NCBI GenBank assembly: GCA_947311845.1
Contig: CAMZMU010000107.1
Coordinates: forward strand, 36,362,594-36,426,593
Length of the DNA: 64,000 nt
From: Poa pratensis
Taxonomy: Eukaryota; Streptophyta; Magnoliopsida; Poales; Poaceae
Reading direction: 5' to 3'
The first letter of the stretch is position 1, and each line of letters opens with the position of its first letter. Position numbers and translations under genes: made by a program. The notes below the pieces were generated by a model that was not told the DNA's origin, ran no database searches, and saw only the letters and a list, made by a program, of their open reading frames with translations. Of this stretch, positions 20,661 through 32,189 are shown in pieces.

Positions 20661-21375
20661 TCTAGATACTATACATAAAGAAGTTCACACAAAAATCGTC
20701 TGTGTGCATTGCTCCATTTTGGAAGAAAAACACAAACAGTGCCAATCATACTAATTTTTAACCGGGTCAAGTCTAATGCAAAACTGGAAATATATACGAG
20801 ACAAACCAGCCAGCTACCAACCACGACCATCCGATTCACATCCCTTTCAACGAAAAGCAGAGGGTGCAGCGACACGACGATGCGATTGGCTAAAGCATTA
20901 CGTGCACAAGTTTGCACCTATCCTTCTGGATCTCTCCAAGTATAATCACAAAATGGCCGGTCGATCACTTGAATTGGTTCGGTTGGTAGCAATTATGTTG
21001 TAGCGTGGACCAGGCCTGATGCGGTGATGCCGATTATTGTTGCCCGGTGTCCAAAAATAAATCTAGAAATGAGACAAAGTCCTAGCATTTATATTGGTTG
21101 ATGCATGCCATTTTAAACTTTATTAAAATGTTCAGAGTTGTAGAGTAAAAAGACAGGCACACGTTCCATCTACCAGAAACATGAATAGAAATAGAACTTA
21201 GTGAAATTTATATATAACCCCATAAGTTTTGGATTTCGGAAAGAGAATCCCCTCAAGTCCAAAGTGGGGTACATTAACATTATCCACGCACAACTTCGCA
21301 AAACCGAATAAAAAAACCCTGACCGGCTTAGGCTGTTTTATGAACTGGGTGTAACTTAGCTTTTAAGATTCCTGT
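20661..21375. other. Intergenic stretch without recognised features
   Basis: No gene, repeat array or transposon end was recognised here. It ends where a short Copia-type LTR begins. Confidence 0.4.
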
Positions 21376-21534
21376 TGTTAGAGTATGGCATATTGTGATA
21401 TTTTAGGATAGAGATATGATTTGTTTTCATACATACTTGACTTAACTTGTACTTTGAAATGAGAATGCTTATATATACTCGCTCAAAAGGTTTAATAATA
21501 CATCAGCATAGTCTGTCAATCTCATAATTCTACA
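21376..21534 (+). repeat. Short Copia-type LTR (left LTR of an interrupted element)
   Basis: The sequence runs from TGTTAGAGTATGG to AATTCTACA and is immediately followed by a tRNA-iMet primer site, so this is a 5' LTR of only ~160 bases. The matching 3' LTR is not present in the window after the interrupting Gypsy element, so the right part is lost or too diverged to see. Confidence 0.65.
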
Positions 21535-21546
21535 TGGTATCAGAGC
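21535..21546 (+). other. Primer binding site, initiator methionine tRNA
   Basis: TGGTATCAGAGC is complementary to the 3' end of plant tRNA-iMet and directly abuts the LTR end, as in most Ty1/copia elements. Confidence 0.85.
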
Positions 21547-21675
21547 AGCAAGGTCCTTGACCTAGGCGTCGCCGCTGCATTTCCGCACCGCCCCACCCCT
21601 AGGAAGATCGATCTCCATGATCTATCTCGGGCATCGCGTGATCCATACTAGGGTTCCTCCGTCAAACTCGGTTGA

Positions 21676-23203
21676 TGATAACCCACAAGTATAGGGGATC
21701 GCAACAGTCTTCGAGGGAAGTAAAATCCAAATTTATTGATTCGACACAAGGGGAGACAAAGAATACTTATAAGCTTAACAGCGGAGTTGTCAATTCAGCT
21801 GCACCTGGAAAAGCACTTGTAACAGGGGTGATGTGAAAGCAACAGTAGTATGAGAGTAATAGTAATAGTAACACAGCAGCAGTAGCAGTAACACAGAGGC
21901 GATGGCACCAGAAAATAGTTGATACTACTTCTAATGGCATGTAGGACCGAATGAGTATTTGATGATGACAGAAGGACCGGGGTTCCCAGCTATCTACACT
22001 AGTGGTAACTCTCCAATAACAAGTGTTGGGTGAACAAATTACAGTTGGGCAATTGATAGAATTGAAATAGCATTAAGACAGAACATCTAGTCTATTAATT
22101 ATACGTAGGCATGTTTTCCATATATAGTCATACGTGCTCGCAATGAGAAACTTGCATAACATCTTTTGTCCTACCAGCCCGTTTGCAGCGGGGCCTCAAG
22201 GGAATCTACTGGTAATTAAGGTACTCCTTTTAATAGAGCACCGGAGCAAAGCATTAACACTTAGTGAAAACATGTGATCCTCATATCTAAACCATCCCCT
22301 CCAGTTATCCCAGTTGCTGTCACTCTGGGGCCTCGGGTTCCGGACATAGACATGTGCAAACAACTTGTAGATACAATCTAAGCAATAATTATAGAGCTTA
22401 AATCTAAGATCATGCCACTCGTGCACTAGTGACAAGCATTAAACACAACAAGATTGCAGCAACAATAACTTCACAAACTTATAGATAGACTGATCATAAT
22501 GTAACAATTCATCGGATCCCAACAAACACAACACCGATTACATCAGATGGATCTCAATCATGTAAGGCAGCTCATGAGATCATTGTATTGAAGTACATGG
22601 GAGAGAGAGTACCAACTAGCTACAGCTAGAACCCGTAGTCCATGGGGGAACTACTCACGGAGCATGATGGAGGCGGTGGCGTCGATGGAGAAGGCTCCGG
22701 GGGTCAATCCCCGTCCCGGCAGGGTGCCGGAACAGGACCTTCTGACCCCGAAACTAGGTTTCGATGGCGGCGGCGCTCCGGGAGTTCTTCTGGAATATGA
22801 TCGATTCTTTTAGGGTTTTCGCGTCTGGGGGAATAAATAGGCGAAGGGGCAACGTCGGTGGAGGCGCAGGGCCCGCTCCCCATAGGGTGGCGCGGCAGGG
22901 GCCCACCCGTGCCATGGTGGGGACGGCGCCCTGCTGCCCCCCTTCGTCTCTCCTTCGGACTTCGTGAACGTGTCGGAAAAATAGGCGTCTGGGATTTTGT
23001 TTCGTCCAATTCCGAGGATATTTCAGAACAGCTTTTCTGAAACCAAAAACAGCAGAAAACAGGAACTGGCACTGTGGCATCTTGTTAATAGGTTAGTCCC
23101 AGAAAATGTATAAAAGTGATATGAAGTGTGAATAAAACATGTAGCTATTGTATAAAACTAGCATGGAACATAAGAAATTATAGATACGTTGGAGACGTAT
23201 CAA
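21676..23203 (-). repeat. 3' LTR of the 7.4 kb Gypsy element
   Basis: It is bounded by TGATAACCC on the left and GACGTATCA on the right (plus strand). A TATA-like CCTATTTATTCCCCC on the minus strand lies near 22826-22842 within the GC-rich part, suggesting the LTR promoter. Confidence 0.85.
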
Positions 23204-23221
23204 GCATCCCCAAGCTTAGTT
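23204..23221 (-). other. Polypurine tract of the 7.4 kb Gypsy element, with extra copies inside
   Basis: On the minus strand AAGCTTGGGGATGCT abuts the LTR start. Near-identical copies of CTAAGCTTGGGGATGCC lie at about 25315-25331 and 25373-25389, so the purine tract motif is present three times. The same motif appears at 43713 and 43772 in the larger Gypsy element. Confidence 0.7.
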
Positions 23222-26200
23222 CCTACTCGTCCTCGAGTAGGTAAACGATAAAACAAATAATTTCTGAAGTGACATGCTACCAACATAATCTTGATCCAAT
23301 AATATGTAAGGCATGTGAGCTGAGATCAAATCATTCAAAGCAAATGTCTATAATTGATATTAAATAAGAGATAATAAAGCAAGTTAGTTAAACAAGCTAA
23401 AAGTTTTCATGAACTATTGCTTTAAAGACATGAAACCGTACAAGGTTCATTAAAGATGTTTTAAGTATCCATGTAGGAGTTCTATCCTTCAATTCCAAGC
23501 ATCAAGCAAATTTTCATAACAAAGAGGATTCAGTCAAGTAAAAATAAACATGAACGTCATGAATCAACTGTTTCGAAGTCTACTCAACCGGTGAGCGTAA
23601 GCATTTGGTATTGGCACCAGGATGTTATGGCTAAAGAACATTAATGGGGGTTTGGAAGGCCAATGGAAGAAAGTCTCACAAAGCTATAAGTGATCATTAG
23701 ACAAGAGGAAGTCTTATAATCGAAGCTATGTAAGGAGTAGTGATTGCCATGCAACGGATGCACATAGAGCTATATGTGTATGAAAGCTCTCCAATGGAAC
23801 TAGTGGGGGTGCATCCAACTTGGTTGCTCACGAAGACCTAGAGCACTTTTGAGGAAGCTCATCATTGGAATATACAACCCAAGTTCTATAGTGTAAATTC
23901 CCCACATAGTTATACTAGTAAAACATGAAAACTCTCTCACATGGAGTATAGGTGCTAAACATGAGCACAAATGATGACTATGAATACTGCAGGTGCTGAA
24001 ACATGAGCACAAGTGTGGATAAAGGATAGTAATGTTGCCCCCTTTTTCTTTATTCTTTTTTTTCTTTTTCTTTTTCTCTTTTCGATGGCCTCCATGGCTC
24101 TTTTCACTTTTAGGGGCAACATCTAATATGACAACACACTTTTTGGTACAAATAACTCATAATGAACAAAACATGATGTATGAAACTGTATGCCTCTGCC
24201 AGTGTAGCAGGATATGCAATGATCTAGCGTAACATGGGTAAACCACACATCAGCTGTATAGAATCATGCAAAGCAATATATAAATGATAAATGACAACAA
24301 GTCATGTAATGTAAGATGGAAGTTGCATGGCAATATATCTCGGAACAGCTATGGAAATGCTGTGGTAGGTAGGTATGGTGGCTGTTTTGAGGAAGATGTA
24401 TGGGCTTATGTGTAGGAGAACAAGAGAAAGTCCTCCCACGGGTTTGGATGTACTGGCGAAGTATGCACAACTCTCAATGTGAGCAGAAGGCAATGCACAG
24501 CACCGAAGAGGCTAGCAAATTTGGATGGTGGAAGTGCCAAAAACCGTAGCTTAACATTAGTCAAAAAGAACTCACAAGCTTATTGCAAACAACTAGCAGG
24601 TTCAACATTAAGAGCATGATTAAAATTCACTCCAAGAAGGGCCGTTCACGGCGGCACAAGTACCCCGTAGATCCCTCGACCTTCAGCACAACTCAGTTAT
24701 TACGAATTACCTTTAGACATGGAAAGCTATCAAGTCCAACTACACCTTCAACAATTTTAGTAGAGTTTGTAGTACGGTACAAGCTTAAAGACAACAATCC
24801 ACTAATGATTTTAACTTAATTAACCAGCAAGCTTTACCATCTAAATACCTCAAAACGTTTGCAAAGAATCAGGTTATCAAAGTTCAATGATCTACAAGAT
24901 TATGCAAGTTTTTCATTATACCACTACCACATGCAACATTTTCTGAACCAACACATCAACCAAGCAACTCTCCAAACAAATATAAGTGAAGTAAGAGAGT
25001 ACTTTCTATAAAAAACTAATAGCTCTGAACAAGAGATACATGAAAACCAAGAGCTAGAAGCTAAACAGTGCGAAAACTGAATACTCAACAATATAAGTGA
25101 AGAATAGGAGTATTCAAATGAAAAAGCGGAGCGTGTCTCTCTCCCAAACAAGATAGATAGGATCCGACATTGATATGATCAGAAAATAAAAATAACAAAC
25201 TAAAAATAAAAGCACACAGACGCTCCAAGAACAGCACATATGATGTGAAAGAATTAAAATATAGTTTCACTAGAGATGACCTGATAAGTTGTTGATGAAG
25301 AAGGGGATGCCTTGGGCATCCCCAAGCTTAGACGCTTGAGTCTTCTTGAAATATGCTTGGGTGACCCACGGGGGCATCCCCAAGCTTAGGCTCTTCACTC
25401 TTCTTGATCACATTATATCATCCTTCTCTCTTGACCCTTGAAAACTTCCACACCAAACTTCTCATAAACTTCATTAGAGGGGTTAGTACTCAAAAACATT
25501 AATCCACTTTGGTTCTGTTGTGACACATTGCAAGAACTCAATAAAACATTAGCTACAGCCCTCCACGATAGAGAGCCTTACTTAAAGTCCACAAGAGACA
25601 ATGCAAAAAACAGAGACAGAATCTGTCAAAACAGAACAGCCAGTAAAGATGAATTTTTTCGAGGCACTTCCGTTGCTCAAATCAAAAATCGAAACTAATG
25701 AAAGATGCGTACATATATGAGGATCACGCATGAATTTTTTCAGAATTTTTCAATTTTTCTGGAGTTACAGCTCAAAACGTGGACAGCAAAAATCTGTCCC
25801 TGCGCAGAAATCCAAATCTAGCATCATCTAATCATTAGAGACTCTTCTTGGCACAACAATTCGAAAAAGTAAAGATACAAAGGAGTTGTTACAGAAGTAA
25901 GCAGCTCCTTGACTCAAAAAGCAAAGAAAAATTTCAGAAATAAAACATGGGTTGTCTCCCAAGAGCGCTTTTCTTTAATGCCTTTTAGCTAGGCTTGATA
26001 GTTTTAATGATGCTCTCATGAAAATAGAAAATGAAGCAAAAGGAGCATCAAGAAGCAAATTCAAAACACATTTAAGTCTAACCCACTTCCTATGCATAGG
26101 AATCTTGTACACAAATAAATTCAAAAGAACAAAGTGACAAGCATAGGAAGATAAAACAAGAGTAACTTCAAAACTTTCAGCATATAGAGAGGTGTTTTAA

Positions 26201-26535
26201 TACCATGAAAATTTCTACAACCATATTCTCCTCTCTCATAATAATTTTCAGTAGCATCATGAATAAACTCAACAATATAACTATCACATAAAGCATGCTT
26301 TTCATGATCTACAAACACATAATTTTTATCAAGCTCAAAAATAGTGGGATTAAAATTTCAAACCCACTTTTAACATTTTATAACAAGATGATTGATCAAT
26401 CTCAAAAGGTATGGGAATCATAGATAAAGTCAAGACCTCTCCAATCCCATTTTCATTAGTAGTACAATTAATATTATCAAGTAACATAGGACCATCATCT
26501 AGAGCTTTATCATAAACATTTTCTAAGCAAAACTC

Positions 26536-26916
26536 TTAGTACCATGCATTTCGAATCAGCCACAAATAAAGGATTATCATAAGATTTTTCGAAATAGCAT
26601 GGATTATCATAAATAACAGTAGCATAATTATTTCACAAGTTTTACTCATAGGAAATATTTCAAGAGAATCCACAGGAACATAACATTCATCCTCCTTTGG
26701 TAAGCATGGGGGACAATCAAATAGTGTAAGAGATAAAGAGTTACTCTCATTAGAAGGTTGGCATGGGTAGCTAATCCATTCTTCCTCCTTTTGTTCATCA
26801 CTCTCCTCCTCTTTTTCATCTAATGAGCTTTCAGCTTCAGCAATTTCTTCTTCCACAGGTTCCTGCAATTGTGTGAGTACATTCTTGTGCATGAATGAGT
26901 CTCTCTTTATAATCAA
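26536..26916 (-). pseudogene. Remnant acidic ORF in the 7.4 kb Gypsy element
   Basis: A 126-codon minus-strand frame contains a Glu-rich block followed by WISYPCQPSNESNSLSLTLFDCPPCLPKEDECY. This phrase type is familiar from non-coding or hypothetical ORFs in Triticeae Gypsy elements. There is no catalytic motif. The surrounding frame is broken, so I treat it as a relic. Confidence 0.45.
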
Positions 26917-27559
26917 TGATATAAGAATTATTGCTGAAATTTTCTAGACAATAATCAAGGATAGAAGAGACATAATCTTTAAGGTCCTTACAAGCAACAC
27001 GTTTCATAATTTTTAGACATGAAGGATTCTATTTCAGAAGCTCCCATAAATAAACAAATTGTTCTACTTGTTCAGCTCCCAGATAAGCATAGTTATAACA
27101 ATGATAGCTCATAATTATATCTTCTTTACTAAAGCCACATTGAAATTTAAGATGTTTAGTATCCTGTTTAGAGCAACAATTTATATCATGGCGTTTAAGC
27201 AAAATTTTAGCAATTTGATTCAACTTTTAACACGCCTCTCATGACTTTACCCTTTCTTGATTCTCTATACTTCATATATAATTCTTTAACTTCCATAGAG
27301 GTTGTAGCATGTTCTTCCATAACAACAGTTTTTTAGATTTTCGGTTTTTCAAATTTTTATGGATTTTCGGGTATATAAGAAAAATAAAACAAGACAAAAA
27401 TAAACTAGACAAAAGTAAACTAAGCAAAATAATACTAGACAGAAATAAACTAAGCACAAATAAACTAGACAAAAGTAAACTAGACAAGACAAAATAAAAT
27501 AAAAACAGAGAGAGAGGTAGAGTGTACTCCCCAGGTGAACTTATGAGTAGAGCTATGCT

Positions 27560-27576
27560 CCCCGGCAACGGCGCCA
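27560..27576 (-). other. Primer binding site, aspartate tRNA (7.4 kb Gypsy)
   Basis: Minus strand TGGCGCCGTTGCCGGGG, complementary to the 3' end of plant tRNA-Asp, lies 11 bases inside the right (5') LTR. This primer is typical of Athila and Tat-type Gypsy elements. Confidence 0.85.
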
Positions 27577-27587
27577 GAAAATAGTCT

Positions 27588-29117
27588 TGATAACCCACAA
27601 GTATAGGGGATCGCAACAGTCTTCGAGGGAAGTAAAACCCAAATTTATTGATTCGACACAAGGGGAGACAAAGAATACTTATAAGCCTTAACAGCGGAGT
27701 TGTCAATTCAGCTGCACCTGGAAAAGCACTTGTAACAGGGGTGATGTGAAAGCAGCAGTAATATGAGAGTAATAGTAATAGTACACGCAGCAGTAGCAGT
27801 AACACAGAGGCAATGGCACCAGAAAATAGTTGATACTACTTCTAATGGCATATAGGACCGAATGAGTATTTGATGATGACAGATGGACCGGGGTTCCCAG
27901 CTATCTACACTAGTGGTAACTCTCCAATAACAAGTGTTGGGTGAACAAATTACAGTTGGGCAATTGATAGAATTGAAATAGCATTAAGACAGAACATCTA
28001 GTCTATTAATATACGTAGGCATGTTTTCCATATATAGTCATACGTGCTCGCAATGAGAAACTTGCACAACATCTTTTGTCCTACCAGCCCGTTTGCAGCG
28101 GGGCCTCAAGGGAATCTACTGGTAATTAAGGTACTCCTTTTAATAGAGCACCGGAGCAAAGCATTAACACTTAGTGAAAACATGTGATCCTCATATCTAA
28201 ACCATCCCCTCCAGTTATCCCAGTTGCTGTCACTCTGGGGCCTCGGGTTCCGGACATAGACATGTGCAAACAACTTGTAGATACAATCTAAGCAATAATT
28301 ATAGAGCTTAAATCTAAGATCATGCCACTCGTGCACTAGTGACAAGCATTAAACACAACAAGATTGCAGCAACAATAACTTCACAAACTTATAGATAGAC
28401 TGATCATAATGTAACAATTCATCGGATCCCAACAAACACAACACCGATTACATCAGATGGATCTCAATCATGTAAGGCAGCTCATGAGATCATTGTATTG
28501 AAGTACATGGGAGAGAGAGTACCAACTAGCTACAGCTAGAACCCGTAGTCCATGGGGGAACTACTCACGGAGCATGATGGAGGCGGTGGCGTCGATGGAG
28601 AAGGCTCCGGGGGTCAATCCCCGTCCCGGCAGGGTGCCGGAACAGGACCTTCTGACCCCCGAAACTAGGTTTCGATGGCGGCGGCGCTCCGGGAGTTCTT
28701 CTGGAATATGATCGGTTCTTTTAGGGTTTTCGCGTCTGGGGGAATAAATAGGCGAAGGGGCAACGTCGGTGGAGGCGCAGGGCCCGCTCCCCATAGAGTG
28801 GCGCGGCAGGGGGCCCGCCCGCGCCGTGGTGTGGGGACGGCGCCCTGCTGCCCCCTTCGTCTCTCCTTCGGACTTCGTGAACGTGTCGGAAAAATAGGCG
28901 TCTGGGATTTTGTTTCGTCCAATTCCGAGGATATTTCCATAACAGCTTTTCTGAAACCAAAAATAGCAGAAAACAGGAATTGGCACTGTGGCATCTTGTT
29001 AATAGGTTAGTCCCAAAAAATGTATAAAAGTGATATGAAGTGTGAATAAAACATGTAGCTATTGGTATAAAACTAGCATGGAACATAAGAAATTATAGAT
29101 ACGTTGGAGACGTATCA
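27588..29117 (-). repeat. 5' LTR of the 7.4 kb Gypsy element
   Basis: It is a near-identical partner of 21676-23203. Only scattered substitutions and small indels were noticed (for example around the AGTAATAGTA microsatellite and the C run near 28658), which implies a recent insertion. Confidence 0.85.
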
Positions 29118-29122
29118 GTTGA

Positions 29123-30180
29123 TCCTCTACCCTTGAGTTTTTTCGGTATGTAGATTGGTTTTCTCTTTGTCGGCCGCTCGTCCGGCGTTTTATTTTTTGG
29201 TTTTCTGATCTAAGATCGTTTTGAGTCACCCACCGCCTGCCGTCCTCGTGCGGCTCTACTTCGGCAAAGGCTTACACCTACACCGACCCTCTCCTCGACA
29301 CCGGTCATCACGACCGCTTGGCCGGCTGCGCCTGCCTTGGTAGGTTGACGAGGCTGATTCACCAGCGTTGATTTTGTACGGGCCAGCTCCTCCAAGCCGG
29401 CCATCGTGATTCACGAACGACAAGCCAGCGGTGACTCCGCACCGATCGGCTCGTGTTCACCAACCGTGCAGTAAGGTCGGCCGCATTGTCCAAGGGTCGA
29501 CACTTCGACGCATCACGGCCGGTTTCCCTCGCCTACATGATCTCCATCGCTAGTTTGTTTTCGATGTCCCGACTACGTCGGCTTCGTCCTCGATATGTGC
29601 GTCGTCATCCCCGCCAGGGCACGTACATCTCCTAGTCGTTTCAATCAACCGATCATGGGCATGTCTAAGCCAAGCACCTGCCCGAGCATGCTCCTAACAC
29701 GGATCGAGTTGTGGGCTGCTTCCATGCCACCCCTTTGGGACGCTGCGCCCTCGCCCTTGGTCCATGTTGTCGGCTGCCGATGCGTGTGCCTTGTCAGGCG
29801 TGTACGCCGCCGGCGGCACCTTGCCGCTGCACCAACTCGCTCCTCCCAACTATCTTGCTGCCTAGGGCTGTAGCATTGTTGTACGCGGTCTTCAACGCCG
29901 TCCCCACGCACCGACGTCTTTGGCTCCCACAGCACCACCTCCTATGGCGCGAGTCGCCAACATCCTCTGATAGTCTTCGTCACACCGTCGGGATCTTCGT
30001 CTCCCACTTCGAATAACGTCATCGCATTTCTATAGGGCATGGACACTTCAGGCCGTCACGGGTCTCGCCGACTACACCTTGTCCAGGCGATTTTTTTTGG
30101 CATGGGTACTTGCATTTGTCCGTATTATAATAGTATTCAGACGATATTTTTTAGTGTAACCTGACGTGTCCGTCAACAGC
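29123..30180 (+). other. Probable continuation of the interrupted Copia element, non-coding
   Basis: If the Gypsy element is removed, this stretch joins directly to the leader after the primer site at 21535. It is GC-rich with no gag or pol frame. No matching right LTR was found. It may be a non-autonomous element or a degraded remnant. Confidence 0.4.
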
Positions 30181-30335
30181 GAGTTACCCATGGTGACTTG
30201 CTCAACTCAAGATCTGTCGGCTTAGTGTTTCAGAAAAGGTCATAGCTAGGGGTAGATTGCGTGTGTGCGTTCATGGGGTTTATACTGTAGTGTTTGTGTG
30301 TGTTTCTATGTTTGCGTATGTAGTGTGTTTGAAAG
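30180..30335 (+). mobile_element. Possible LINE 3' tail remnant
   Basis: The phrase GTCATAGCTAGGGGTAGATTGCGTGTGTGCGTTCATGGGGTTTATACTGTAG, followed by GTGT-rich sequence, resembles the common 3' tail of Triticeae LINEs. No ORF2 remnant or poly(A) tail is intact. Confidence 0.35.
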
Positions 30336-30356
30336 AAAGCATCGGAAATTCATTTT

Positions 30357-30712
30357 CCTCCCGGGAGCTCACATGGTCTTGTTATGTTAAATGAAATTAA
30401 AAACATAGTATTAAAAATTTCCGAATTTTTTGTAGACAAACGTACACAAAGGTCGCAATACATGTGCAATTTTTTCAGAATGAAATGACATTATTTTGTG
30501 CCTTCAAAATTGTATTCTTAGATTTTATTTTGGTCACGATTTTTTTTGCACCTAGCATAAAAAATGTAATATCTTTCCAAAACTTTGCACGTGTATTGAT
30601 AACTTGTTTATGTTTCTGTCCCAATAAAATTAGAACTTTTTGATATATTTTATTATTATTTAGATTTTTGTTTAATATAACAGAAACATTGTGAGCTCGG
30701 GAGGCATCTGAT
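30357..30712. mobile_element. Foldback/MITE with CTCCCGGGAGCTCACATG arms
   Basis: The left arm CCTCCCGGGAGCTCACATGGTC...GTTATGTTAAA is mirrored by the right arm TTTAATATAACAGAAACATTGTGAGCTCGGGAGG. The interior is A/T-rich. Length is about 355 bases. Arms of about 35 bases with a few mismatches support a miniature inverted-repeat element; the target duplication was not resolved. Confidence 0.55.
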
Positions 30713-30759
30713 GCTCTAACACTAAAATCGATTGTAACTATGGTCAAATCATGGAGCAA

Positions 30760-31480
30760 ATTATTGCGTGGCCCTCCTTGTCTTGTGCTCCTACCAGGCA
30801 ACAGATGGCTCAGGAATCGGCTCGGCTCCACGGCTCCACGGAATCGCCGTTACCGGATGCGATCCGCCGTTAACGGCGATACCCTACCCCTACTTTTACG
30901 TGACATTCACGCGCCCGAGGCGCGGACGGACCCCACTCGTGATACTCCATGCCCTCCGGAGGAGACCCACAGACAGGGACGCCCAGCTCATAGACGCGCC
31001 CACATGTCAGTGACGTTCGCTGAATCTCTCCAATAGGATTCCTGGTAACGAGCTCGTGGTGCGCAGGATCCGCGTCCTCTCCAGCACCACCGGGCGTAGA
31101 AGGCGACAAAACAATGATAACCAACAACCGGAGATTCCCCGGCCTCTCGCCGCCCGACACGCGGCTGCGCCGCCATTCGCCTCCATCCACTTGCTTCTGC
31201 TCGGTCCAGATCCCGGCTCGCCGTCGATGCTGCCGCCGGCGAGACCGGTAGCGGATGGACGTCAGTAGCTACTGGCGCTGCCGGCTCGCCGGAAAGCACC
31301 GAAGAAGCTCGTTCTCGGAGTATTCTGCTGCTGATGCCGTTTCAATCAGCCGTGCGAAGCTGGGATGCGCGCACGGCGCACCAGTTCTTGCCTTGGTGGG
31401 TGCTCGCCTTCATCCGCTCGTCCAATAGGAGAGATGTATGTGATTCAGGCAGGGTCAGCACCTACGTAATCAACGCTGAA
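30760..31480. other. GC-rich unassigned stretch
   Basis: GC-rich sequence contains open frames on both strands (for example 30988-31299 minus and 30740-31036 plus), none with family motifs, a convincing start or splice sites. It could be a decayed gene edge; I see nothing I can name. Confidence 0.35.
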
Positions 31481-31490
31481 AATATGGGTG

Positions 31491-31974
31491 TAGGGATGGC
31501 AATGGGGCCCCGTTCCCCGTTTACCCGTGGGGAATTCATCTATTAGGGGATGGGTATGGAGAACTTTCATCTCCGCCATGTTAAACGGGGATGGGGATTA
31601 AAAGATCTCTCCATCCCCGTTCCCCGCTATTCCCCGTTATATACACGTATACATATAAATCAGTATACTCTTATATTTAATATGTTGCAATATGGTATTT
31701 AGTGTGGTATGTTTTAATATTATTCAACATACGATACTATTATTTTGTCATTTTACCACATTTGTGATACACAAGTTGCCTAATTTTGTATTTTGAGAGT
31801 GTAAGATCATGAGATTATGACAATATCATTTGAATTTAGCTTCTTCATGGGGAACCCGATCCCCGCCCCGAACCCAGCGGGGATGGGGATGGGAAAAAAT
31901 GCTCCCCGATTGTTATATGGGGATGGGGATGAGAAGGCACTCCCCGGCGGGGAGCAGACCCGTTGCCATCCCTA
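31491..31974. mobile_element. hAT-type MITE with perfect 8-bp TSD
   Basis: The element has terminal inverted repeats TAGGGATGGCAATGGG / CCCGTTGCCATCCCTA. Perfect 8-bp duplications TATGGGTG lie at 31483-31490 and 31975-31982. The sub-terminal regions are rich in GGGGATGGGGAT and CCCCGTTCCCCG words in both orientations. Eight-base target duplications are diagnostic for hAT. It has 484 bases and no coding. Confidence 0.9.
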
Positions 31975-32189
31975 TATGGGTGGAGTACCTGGTATAACGA
32001 GTGCAATTATTGGTTCTCCTCGTCACAGTTTGGTGGATGCCGATGAACTGATCCAAGCATGTCCACGCAAGCCTTATTGAATGCGTCCGGGCGTGTAGGC
32101 TCCTATTATTAGGGTTGGGTTTTTCCAGCCACGTCTCCAATAGATTTTCTTCCAAATCAAGTGCTTAAATTCGACAGTTTTCACTTAAA

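Larger units (their letters stand above)
21676..29117 (-). mobile_element. Complete non-autonomous Gypsy retrotransposon (7.4 kb, TSD GTTGA)
   Basis: LTRs at 21676-23203 and 27588-29117 (1528 and 1530 bases) begin TGATACGTCTCC and end GGGTTATCA when read on the minus strand. They are nearly identical by eye. The target duplication GTTGA is present at 21671-21675 and 29118-29122. A tRNA-Asp primer site lies beside the right LTR and a purine tract beside the left one. The 4.4 kb interior encodes no reverse transcriptase or integrase; it matches parts of the larger Gypsy element at 41205-52327. The element is therefore a large retrotransposon derivative that must borrow enzymes. It interrupts the short Copia element starting at 21376. 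Confidence 0.9.

Noticed and set aside
27272..27805. 177-codon Leu/Ser-rich minus-strand frame resembling a membrane protein
   Set aside because: It is a translation of A-rich leader repeats and LTR sequence across the primer site of a Gypsy element.
30740..31299. Host gene suggested by GC-rich open frames on both strands
   Set aside because: No start context, splice sites or family motifs agree on any strand.
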